5,970 bases of DNA, from contig MGUR01000029.1 in the NCBI GenBank assembly GCA_001800075.1, positions 3,648 to 9,617 on the forward strand, read 5' to 3'. The position numbers were made by a program, and so were the translations under genes. The notes under the pieces are model-generated. The model had not been told where the DNA came from, ran no database searches, and worked only from the letters and a program-made list of their open reading frames with translations. Positions 1 through 4,902 of the stretch are shown one piece after another. This DNA comes from Elusimicrobia bacterium RIFCSPLOWO2_01_FULL_59_12. Lineage in GTDB: Bacteria; Elusimicrobiota; Elusimicrobia; 2-01-FULL-59-12. Position 1 is the stretch's first letter. The number at the start of each line of letters is the position of its first letter.

Positions 1-311
1 CCCGGCGCCTGAGGCCAGACCGGCCGATGCAACCGTTTGACGGCTTCTTTATAGACTTCGCTGTCGCGCCGGATCCCCACCGCCAGAATAAAAACCAGCA
101 CCCGACCATGATCAACGCGATAAACGATCCGGTATTTATCGAAGATAACGAGTTTCCTATAGCCCGCCAATTCAAATCGAAGCGCTTCTCCCGCTTTGTC
201 GGGGGTCTCGGAAAGGAGTTCTCGTATTTTTTTCTTGATTCTCTCTCGAGTTGAAAGATCAAAACGCCGGCTGTCTTCCGTTGTTACTTTCTTGTGAATG
301 AGGATTTTATA
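1..311 (-). CDS. RelE/ParE-type toxin, partial, no canonical start
   Basis: The minus strand reads 103 codons from TAT at 311 to the window edge with no stop. It starts YKILIHKKV and holds a helical basic stretch (RERIKKKIRELL, about residues 22-33), then the family core GYRKLVIFDKYRIVYRV (50-66), a beta strand RVLVFILAVGI (70-80) and RRDSEVYKEAVKRLHR. This is the order of RelE/ParE ribonuclease-fold toxins, which as a family cleave mRNA on ribosomes or poison gyrase. The usual GHR before the last strand is GIR here, so the His is absent. Between the in-frame TAA at 378-380 and the conserved N-terminus there is no ATG, GTG or TTG. It may use ATT or ATC, may be frameshifted near the G-run at 318-330, or may be decayed. 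No antitoxin lies upstream (312-603); one could lie beyond position 1. Family call fairly sure, functionality unsure. Confidence 0.7.
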
Positions 312-452
312 GCGGCGCGGGGGGTGGGGGTCCTGGTCCTCTGGGGACTGGCGGTGTGTTTTGGACGTTATTAGAACTTACTTCCTCAACCGGTAGTAAT
401 TGGCGTGTGGGACACGTCCGAGCGGGTTTTTTTGAGACAGAAAGGAAACTTC

Positions 453-473
453 CTTCACTAGAGAGTAGTGAAG
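453..473. repeat. Perfect 8-bp inverted repeat hairpin
   Basis: CTTCACTA (453-460) and TAGTGAAG (466-473) are perfect reverse complements around a 5-nt loop GAGAG. No T-run follows on either strand, so it does not look like an intrinsic terminator. Its place between two divergent toxin-type genes would suit an operator, but that is inference only. Confidence 0.5.
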
Positions 474-591
474 AATGATTGTATTGCTTCTTTTGAATGA
501 TCGGAACGGCTGAACAACGACGGCACGCTGCCTTCTATCATCCTTACGGGGCGGCGTGCTAAATTGAAGTGGCAATTTGACCTAAATGAGC

Positions 592-597
592 TAAAAT
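592..597 (+). promoter_or_regulatory. Possible -10 box of mntA-hepT (leaderless)
   Basis: TAAAAT lies 6 nt before the ATG at 604. A start point 7 nt downstream of the box would fall on the A of the ATG. No good -35 is found at the right spacing: TTGAAG at 564-569 is 22 nt away and TTGACC at 577-582 only 9. The 12 nt before the ATG contain no purine-rich ribosome binding site, which supports a leaderless transcript. Confidence 0.35.
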
Positions 598-603
598 TAG
601 CCC

Positions 604-894
604 ATGCAACTGGATCAACTCTTAGAGATTTTGCGTAAACATCAAGCCCGACTGGCCGAATTGGGAGTGCGCTCGCTGGCCGTGTTTGGATCGGTAGCAC
701 GCGGCCAAGCGCGGCCCGAAAGCGATGTTGATCTGTTGGTCGACTTTGGTGGGCCCGCTACGTTTGACCGGTACATCCGGCTTAAAATATTCCTGGAAGA
801 TCTCTTAAAATGCCGCGTTGATTTGTTAACCCCTCAAGCGATTCGTCCTGAATTGCGCCCCTCCATTGAGCAAGACGCCCGCCGTGTCGCGTAA
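604..894 (+). CDS. mntA: MntA-type nucleotidyltransferase antitoxin
   Basis: A 96-residue minimal nucleotidyltransferase. The polymerase-beta-fold signature GSX10DXD is complete: G29-S30, ten residues, D41-V-D43 (GSVARGQARPESDVDLL), with the third acidic residue probably D73 in CRVDLL. In characterised type VII systems MntA AMPylates the HepT toxin on a tyrosine next to its RX4HXY motif and so blocks its RNase activity. All catalytic residues are present, so the enzyme should be active. The length is normal for the family. The hepT reading frame follows at once and overlaps this stop codon, so the two are surely cotranscribed. Here the antitoxin gene comes first; in the Shewanella pair hepT comes first. 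Codon use is more AT-rich than in the ATPase gene downstream (TTA, AAA, ATT common), which fits acquisition by transfer. No Shine-Dalgarno sequence precedes the ATG. Confidence 0.93.
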   Translation: MQLDQLLEILRKHQARLAELGVRSLAVFGSVARGQARPESDVDLLVDFGGPATFDRYIRLKIFLEDLLKCRVDLLTPQAIRPELRPSIEQDARRVA

Positions 895-1216
895 AGACGA
901 CCTCTACCTAAAAGACATGACACATGCCTGCGATAAGATTCTGCGCTTTACGCGCGGACTTACGCGGGAACAGTTTGTCGCCGATGAGCGAACGTATGAT
1001 GCCGTCTTACGGAATCTGGAAATTATCGGAGAGGCGGCTAAAAATATCTCTGAAGAAACGAAAAGGAAATCATCCGTCGTTGAATGGCGAAAAATCGGCG
1101 GATTTCGAGATGTCGTTGTCCACGAATACTTTGGGATCGATCAGAATATACTTTGGGACATAGTGTCGACAAAAGTTCCAGATCTTTTCACCCACCTGAA
1201 GGATATTTTGAATTAA
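884..1216 (+). CDS. hepT: HepT-like toxin (DUF86 ribonuclease)
   Basis: An all-helical HEPN-type protein of 110 residues counted from the GTG at 884. The ribonuclease motif RX4HXY is intact as RDVVVHEY (R75, H80, Y82), preceded by the family core LRNLEIIGEAAKNIS (about 42-56). HepT toxins are metal-independent RNases neutralised by MntA; the tyrosine of this motif is the modified site in the studied system. I prefer GTG 884 because SRKDDLYLKDM matches the usual DUF86 N-terminus; TTG at 866 adds six residues with no family likeness. From GTG the overlap with mntA is 11 nt, from TTG 29 nt, and both imply translational coupling. Neither start has a strong ribosome binding site. The TAA is at 1214-1216. 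The product is full length with no visible damage. Confidence 0.92.
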   Translation: MSRKDDLYLKDMTHACDKILRFTRGLTREQFVADERTYDAVLRNLEIIGEAAKNISEETKRKSSVVEWRKIGGFRDVVVHEYFGIDQNILWDIVSTKVPDLFTHLKDILN

Positions 1217-1401
1217 CCTTCCCTCTCGTTAGCCCGCGAGTCGATCTTTCCAGCCCCCCAGTCCCCACTAAATTCTTTTGCCGCAAGAGTGCGGCTGTTC
1301 ATGCGTTCGTATACGCACCGCCCCTACGCGTCGGGCAGGCGGGAAGATCAGGGGGGATGACTTTTCGGATTGACTTATGCATATAATCCTGTATAATCTA
1401 C
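1217..1401. other. Intergenic region between hepT and the ATPase
   Basis: No gene is seen here. It holds two small hairpins: GCCGCA/TGCGGC with a 4-nt loop (1280-1295), and TGCGT/ACGCA (1302-1317). Neither is followed by T residues on the plus strand, so hepT has no clear terminator. A GGGCAGGCGGG half-arm (1333-1343) resembles the palindrome arms found elsewhere in the window but has no partner. The right end is the ATPase promoter. Confidence 0.5.
1370..1397 (+). promoter_or_regulatory. Near-consensus sigma70-type promoter of the ATPase gene
   Basis: TTGACT (1370-1375) and TATAAT (1392-1397) are separated by 16 nt. Another perfect TATAAT lies at 1382-1387 but lacks a -35 at the right distance. 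The start point expected from the downstream box (about 1404) coincides with the ATG at 1402, or lies just before a second in-frame ATG at 1408. No ribosome binding site fits between them, so the transcript should be leaderless or nearly so. Confidence 0.8.
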
Positions 1402-2655
1402 ATGTCTATGAAATATCTACATCGCTGGCTGGAAGGCCCTCTGACGCGCCCGGCATCGCGCGTCAAGGTGCGTCTGCTCCTGGGAGCCCGGCAGACCGGC
1501 AAATCCACCCTGCTGAACCATCTCGTGGCCTCGCGGGACACCGTGGTCATCGATCTCCAGGATTCGGCCCGCCGCCGCGAAATGGAACGGCGCCCGCGCG
1601 CCTTGACCGATCTGCTCCTGGGACACAATCGCCGCCGGCAGACGGTCCTGGTGGACGAAATTCAGAAGGTGCCTGCGCTTCTGGAAGAAATCCAATTTCT
1701 CTACGACAAATACCCCGGGCGTTTTGAGTTCCTGTTGACCGGCAGTTCGGCCCGGCGCTTGCGCTCGTCGTCCGCCAACCTGCTGCCCGGGCGCAGCCAT
1801 CTGTTTCATCTCTATCCCGTCCTCCAGGCGGAACGCCTGCCTGCCGGACAGGCAGGCGCGGGAAGCGGGCGGATTTTGCCGCTCCCCGGGCGCCTGAGCC
1901 CGCCTCGATTTCCGGAACGCTCGCTGAATCAATGCCTGATGCTTGGGTCTCTGCCGGGCCCCTCACAGGAAAGCGCCGTGACCGCGGTCAAGAGCCTGGA
2001 ATCCTATGCCGAACTGTATCTCGAAGAGGAAGTCCGCAGGGAAGGCCTGGTCCGGGATGTCGGCGCCTTCAGCCGGTTTCTCGAACTCGCCGCGATGGAA
2101 TCGGGACAAACGATGAACCTGGTGAAGCTGTCCAATGAAAGCGGCATTCCGGTCGCGACCCTCCGCTTGTATTACCAGGTGTTGGTCGACACCTTCGTGG
2201 GCTACTGGCTGGAACCTTATGCGCGGCGCGCTCGAAAAAGACTGCTGACCACGCCCAAATTCTTTTTCTTCGACCTGGGCGTCCGCAACGCGGCCGCCCG
2301 CCTGCCGATGAACGAATCGCTCCTGCGCCTGCAGGGCGGCGCGCTCCTGGAGCAGTGGGTCGGGCTGGAACTCCTTCACCGCGTTCGTTTGCTCGGGGCC
2401 GGGCACCAGGTCGGGTTCTGGCGGACCGTGGGAGGCGCTGAAATTGACTTTATCGTCGAAACCCCTCGTGACATCATCCCGGTGGAGGTGAAGTGGACGG
2501 ACCGTCCCACTCCGGCGGACGCCCGCCAGATCGAACTTTTTCTGAAAGACCCCCCGGACCCGGAGAAAACCCGAAAGGGATTGGTGGTCTGCCGCGTCGG
2601 CGAGCCCAGGCAGATCACGCCGCATGTTCGAGCCATCCCCTGGAATTCTCTTTAA
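1402..2655 (+). CDS. AAA_14/DUF4143 family ATPase
   Basis: A 417-residue P-loop ATPase of the common bacterial and archaeal group with an AAA_14 domain and a C-terminal DUF4143 domain. Walker A is GARQTGKST (28-36), Walker B TVLVDEIQK (81-89, D85-E86), and the sensor strand is FLLTGSSARRL (110-120). A winged-helix-like middle follows (about 225-275). DUF4143 shows FFFFDLGVRNA (287-297), LLEQWV (315-320) and a PD-(D/E)XK-like pattern E347-I-D349 ... E362-V-K364. The biological role of the family is not settled; a nuclease or DNA-linked function is inferred only. Start ATG 1402 or 1408, both directly after the promoter. A palindrome coding LPAGQAG (146-152) is inserted before the GSLP motif (182-185). 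The last 41 nt overlap the 3' end of the convergent protease gene. Length is normal and no key residue is missing. Confidence 0.92.
   Translation: MSMKYLHRWLEGPLTRPASRVKVRLLLGARQTGKSTLLNHLVASRDTVVIDLQDSARRREMERRPRALTDLLLGHNRRRQTVLVDEIQKVPALLEEIQFLYDKYPGRFEFLLTGSSARRLRSSSANLLPGRSHLFHLYPVLQAERLPAGQAGAGSGRILPLPGRLSPPRFPERSLNQCLMLGSLPGPSQESAVTAVKSLESYAELYLEEEVRREGLVRDVGAFSRFLELAAMESGQTMNLVKLSNESGIPVATLRLYYQVLVDTFVGYWLEPYARRARKRLLTTPKFFFFDLGVRNAAARLPMNESLLRLQGGALLEQWVGLELLHRVRLLGAGHQVGFWRTVGGAEIDFIVETPRDIIPVEVKWTDRPTPADARQIELFLKDPPDPEKTRKGLVVCRVGEPRQITPHVRAIPWNSL
1834..1858. repeat. Palindromic element inside the ATPase gene
   Basis: Arms CGCCTGCCTG (1834-1843) and CAGGCAGGCG (1849-1858) are perfect reverse complements around CCGGA. 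It is read in frame as RLPAGQAG. The same arm core (CCTGCCTG/CAGGCAGG) recurs as a perfect palindrome at 4869-4888, so this is a dispersed repeat rather than protein-driven sequence. It sits in a low-complexity, probably surface loop between conserved ATPase motifs, where insertion should be tolerated. Confidence 0.8.
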
Positions 2656-4555
2656 ACACATCTCCCGCGCGGACCTCACGGATTTTGACCCATTGCCGCC
2701 AGAACGCGCGTATCGCGTAGGCGATCAACCCCGCCATGCCGATCGCGACCCAGTGCGGCGGCCAGGCTTGCAGCGCCCAGACGTGCGGCAGCCACTGCGG
2801 CACCTGCGGATCGACCCGCGCGGCGATACCCAGTCCCGCCACGGTCATTAACCCGGAGAAGCGGACCGTCGGCTTCTCGGGGCCCGGTCCCGTTCCCTCT
2901 TCCGGCGCGGCGGCGGAAATGCGCATGGGAGCAGGGAGAGGTGCATCCGTGTCCCACGTCCGCCTCAGGGCGAGGAGAGCCTGTCTTAGAAGAGCGTGGT
3001 TTGTCGTTGTGAAATCACCGTGGGAGCTGTTGGGGGGAAGATGTTTGGCCATTAAATTCAGGAGGGATGCCCGATGGTTCGGAAGAAGGGAGACGCTTCT
3101 TCTTTCAGAATGATCGACCCCTTGCGCAATTCCAACGGCAACAGGATTGCCTAGGGAATCTACCGTGAGAAGAGGACTGCCGGAATCGCCCAGGAGGGCG
3201 TTGGGGCGGGCCAGCGTGCGTCCCAAATCGACAATCCCAGGCGCTGTCTTAATCGCAATGCCCACGGATCGAACGGTTTTATGGTGCCCTGAAAGAAGTC
3301 CGACATAGCGTTCCGACAATCGGTTTGCGTCAGCGGCCCGGATGACGGGTAGGGGTCTTAACAGAATAGATTTCTCTTCGAGATCGGATTTTCTAAGAGC
3401 GACCCAAGCGATGTCCTGCTCATAGGGCGCCTCGGTGGGGCGATTATGACGCAGTATCACAGCGCCCGGCGCATAGTCGCGCACGTCTGGGCTCAAGGAA
3501 AGCCGAACGGCGTCTTGCGTTCTTACGACGTGGCTGTTGGTGAGAACATACGCATAGTCCGGGTCCTCCGCGACGACAAACCCGCTCCCATCTCCGAGAG
3601 AAATAATCGAAGCGCCAAGAAGGGATTTCTGTTTTTCCATCCACGCCTCAAATTCCAGACGCGCGGGTTCCTTTTGGAGCCACCGTGCTTTCGCCCGCGC
3701 GCGCTGTATATAAGCCGTGCGCTCTGGGCCAAGAAAATCGTCTTCCGAGTCATCGGCAGGACGTTTAAGCAGGGCAGCCTCCAGTTCCAATGTCAGAGGG
3801 AAGAGGCCCTGAGCCTCTTCATGGCCGACCGAAAGTTCAGCGTGCTCGTGCCCCAAAACGGCCGCCAGGTAGGTCTGAAATTGCGCTTCAGATTTGGCAT
3901 AGGCTCTCAGCCAGCGAAGGAATGCCTCATGAACGACCAGCGTGTCGCCATCCAGATAAACCATCACGCGCCAGGGAAGATGGGGCCGAGTATTCTCGGC
4001 CGATAGGGGGATGACCTTCATATGATCGGGCGCGAGGGGGTCGTTTGCCTGCGTCACATGCGGATGAACCTTGTGGTGTTTGAGGGCCTCAAACAGCTGA
4101 TGCCGATAGGGGCCTTGATAGTGCGGCAGGGGAACACCAGTCTGCCGGGTGCGCTCCAACAAACCCGTCAACGCATCACCAAGCGGTAATCCCGCCGCCC
4201 ACGACGCCCCTCCCAGCCCCAACATATGGGTGAGGAGTCGTCCAACCAGACTGGGAACATTTCCGTGAGGTGTCTTTCCATCAGTGTCCCATACATCCCC
4301 CTGGCCTCGCTTTTTATTGCCGTGCGTTCTGATAATTCCCGCGGTGGCGGCAAACGGCGGGTGGCGGCGGTCCATGCCCGAACCCAGCGTCAGGCTGGCG
4401 GCCAGCACCGGCACGATCGCCTGCGTTTCAAAGCGCGGTCTTTGGATCGATTTTTCCAGAGGGGAGAGGGTGGAAAAGCCCGAGGCCGCCGCCGGATCGG
4501 CGATCAGGCCGGGGAGAAGAAGCAGGGCTGCGATTCGAACAAGAAACTTATCCAT
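2615..4555 (-). CDS. Exported trypsin-like serine protease with C-terminal membrane segment
   Basis: A 646-residue protein. An N-terminal signal (MDKFLVRIAALLLLPGLIAD, then PAAASG) predicts export and supports ATG 4555. Residues about 30-310 match nothing I recognise firmly; they include a histidine-rich stretch LGHEHAELSVGHEEA (235-248) resembling a zincin helix in which the second His of HExxH is replaced by Glu (E240). Residues 311-505 form a chymotrypsin/trypsin-fold domain (S1) with the whole triad: TNSHVV (H342), QDIAWV (D381) and LLGDSGSPLL (S458), so it should be catalytic. A charged Pro-rich linker (536-563) leads to hydrophobic segments (about 568-580 and 602-620) and a short basic tail, suggesting membrane anchoring with the protease outside the cytoplasm. 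No ribosome binding site is visible. The start lies 11 nt from a MITE-like element. The TGA is inside the end of the convergent ATPase gene. Substrate unknown. Confidence 0.9.
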   Translation of the reverse strand: MDKFLVRIAALLLLPGLIADPAAASGFSTLSPLEKSIQRPRFETQAIVPVLAASLTLGSGMDRRHPPFAATAGIIRTHGNKKRGQGDVWDTDGKTPHGNVPSLVGRLLTHMLGLGGASWAAGLPLGDALTGLLERTRQTGVPLPHYQGPYRHQLFEALKHHKVHPHVTQANDPLAPDHMKVIPLSAENTRPHLPWRVMVYLDGDTLVVHEAFLRWLRAYAKSEAQFQTYLAAVLGHEHAELSVGHEEAQGLFPLTLELEAALLKRPADDSEDDFLGPERTAYIQRARAKARWLQKEPARLEFEAWMEKQKSLLGASIISLGDGSGFVVAEDPDYAYVLTNSHVVRTQDAVRLSLSPDVRDYAPGAVILRHNRPTEAPYEQDIAWVALRKSDLEEKSILLRPLPVIRAADANRLSERYVGLLSGHHKTVRSVGIAIKTAPGIVDLGRTLARPNALLGDSGSPLLTVDSLGNPVAVGIAQGVDHSERRSVSLLPNHRASLLNLMAKHLPPNSSHGDFTTTNHALLRQALLALRRTWDTDAPLPAPMRISAAAPEEGTGPGPEKPTVRFSGLMTVAGLGIAARVDPQVPQWLPHVWALQAWPPHWVAIGMAGLIAYAIRAFWRQWVKIREVRAGDVFKENSRGWLEHAA

Positions 4556-4556
4556 A

Positions 4557-4566
4557 GAAGATGGAT
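4557..4566. repeat. Left flanking direct repeat of MITE-like element
   Basis: GAAGATGGAT occurs here and again at 4777-4786, directly at the two ends of the inverted-repeat element. It is read as a target-site duplication of 7-10 bp; the exact length is ambiguous because the first and last bases also belong to the terminal repeats. Confidence 0.6.
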
Positions 4567-4639
4567 CAGTGGTGTCCGGGGAAAATCATCCTTTCGCCGA
4601 AGAATTTGCGAGAAAGAGCTTCATGTCCTGGAGTTCACT

Positions 4640-4668
4640 CCTTCTCCCGTCCGCAGGATGGGAGAAGG
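4640..4668. repeat. Hairpin 1 inside the MITE-like element
   Basis: CCTTCTCCC (4640-4648) pairs with GGGAGAAGG (4660-4668). The pairing continues inward through one G-T pair and TCC/GGA, giving a 13-bp stem with a 3-nt loop. Pyrimidine/purine-strand hairpins like this are common intergenic repeats in bacterial metagenomes. Confidence 0.75.
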
Positions 4669-4670
4669 GC

Positions 4671-4717
4671 GGGATGAGGGCACGGCTTCGACGTAAAACG
4701 GCTTTTGCCCTCACCCT
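4671..4717. repeat. Hairpin 2 inside the MITE-like element
   Basis: TGAGGGCA (4675-4682) pairs with TGCCCTCA (4706-4713), extended outward by GG/CC after one mismatch. The 23-nt loop contains ACGGCTT at 4698-4704; an identical ACGGCTT at 4682-4688 starts at the last base of the left arm. The stem joins hairpins 1 and 3 into a three-hairpin array. Confidence 0.65.
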
Positions 4718-4720
4718 CCA

Positions 4721-4747
4721 CCCTCTCCCAGGTGCCGCGGGAGAGGG
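4721..4747. repeat. Hairpin 3 inside the MITE-like element
   Basis: CCCTCTCCC (4721-4729) and GGGAGAGGG (4739-4747) form a perfect 9-bp stem with a 9-nt loop. The arms resemble those of hairpin 1, differing by one base, so the element may contain a diverged inverted duplication. Confidence 0.7.
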
Positions 4748-4776
4748 GAATTACAAAAGTTTCCCCGGACACGACT

Positions 4777-4786
4777 GAAGATGGAT
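4777..4786. repeat. Right flanking direct repeat of MITE-like element
   Basis: This is the second copy of GAAGATGGAT, identical to 4557-4566. The bases that follow, TAA, complete ATGGATAA, the reverse complement of TTATCCAT at 4548-4555. Confidence 0.6.
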
Positions 4787-4868
4787 AAATTTTAAAAGGT
4801 TCTCGTCGGCAGCTCTATAGTCCGGCCGGCCAAAAATTCAGGTCCGATAGGCCTACGAAATGGAAGGG

Positions 4869-4888
4869 CCTGCCTGCCGGCAGGCAGG
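4869..4888. repeat. Perfect 20-bp palindrome before the barrel gene
   Basis: CCTGCCTGCCGGCAGGCAGG is its own reverse complement. It shares its arms with the repeat inside the ATPase gene (1834-1858). It ends 14 nt before the ATG at 4903 and occupies the place where a -35 box would be expected. Only TCTTT follows on the plus strand, so a terminator role is unlikely. Confidence 0.85.
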
Positions 4889-4892
4889 TCTT

Positions 4893-4898
4893 TATAAG
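4893..4898 (+). promoter_or_regulatory. Possible -10 box of the barrel gene
   Basis: TATAAG stands 4 nt before the ATG at 4903, the same geometry as the -10 box of the ATPase gene. No -35 is visible because the palindrome fills that position. There is no ribosome binding site before 4903 or before the alternative ATG at 4918. Confidence 0.3.
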
Positions 4899-4902
4899 TA
4901 AA

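Larger units (their letters stand above)
312..603. other. Intergenic region between divergent toxin genes
   Basis: This gap of about 290 bp between the leftward toxin and rightward mntA holds no open frame with recognisable protein character in either direction. It contains a G-rich run (318-330), a small hairpin with stem CGTGT/ACACG (404-416) followed after about 10 nt by seven T (427-433), a stronger hairpin at 453-473, and the AT-rich start region of mntA. The T-run is too far from its stem for a standard terminator. The toxin's partner antitoxin would be expected here if the order were antitoxin first, but I cannot find it. Confidence 0.5.
4566..4778. mobile_element. MITE-like non-autonomous element
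   Basis: About 213 bp bounded by terminal inverted repeats. The left end TCAGTGGTGTCCGGGGAAA (4566-4584) and the reverse complement of the right end (4760-4778) agree at 18 of 19 positions. AGATGGA directly abuts both ends as a direct repeat. The interior has no plausible gene and is built of nested hairpins at 4640-4668, 4671-4717 and 4721-4747. The features (short, terminal repeats, duplication, no transposase) are those of a MITE; the parent transposase family is not recognised. It lies 11 nt upstream of the protease start codon, so its hairpins would be in that gene's leader if transcription begins beyond it. Confidence 0.6.

Noticed and set aside
27..254. 75-codon plus-strand frame at the left edge
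   Set aside because: It is antisense to the RelE-like core, which has the clear family motifs.
404..433. Hairpin plus T-run as an intrinsic terminator
   Set aside because: About 10 nt separate the short stem from the T-run, and no plus-strand gene ends upstream.
378..700. Two short minus-strand frames upstream of the RelE-like toxin, considered as its antitoxin
   Set aside because: Neither shows a DNA-binding or toxin-binding pattern. One runs into mntA, and the other ends at 378 with no family likeness.
1280..1295. Hairpin after hepT as a terminator
   Set aside because: The stem is only 6 bp, and its T-run precedes rather than follows it on the plus strand.
1333..1343. Third copy of the CCTGCCTG palindrome
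   Set aside because: Only one imperfect arm (GGGCAGGCGGG) is present with no inverted partner.
1084..1386. 100-codon plus-strand frame after hepT
   Set aside because: It begins out of frame inside hepT and continues through noncoding sequence and the ATPase promoter region.
1417..1966. Long open frames on the minus strand inside the ATPase gene
   Set aside because: They are antisense to well-conserved ATPase motifs, low in complexity and Arg/Pro/Gly-rich, as expected for chance open frames in GC-rich coding DNA.
1963..2679. 238-codon minus-strand frame opposite the DUF4143 domain
   Set aside because: The plus strand here carries clear family motifs up to its stop at 2655. The antisense product has no recognisable domain and no start signals.
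3446..4006. 186-codon plus-strand frame inside the protease gene
   Set aside because: It lies opposite the region coding the protease H342/D381 segments and has no family likeness.
4640..4747. CRISPR-like repeats in the hairpin array
   Set aside because: The repeated units are inverted hairpin arms of unequal sequence and spacing, with no regular repeat-spacer pattern.
4226..4778. Two plus-strand frames over the protease start and the MITE-like element
   Set aside because: They are antisense to the protease signal region and pass through hairpin repeats, giving low-complexity products.
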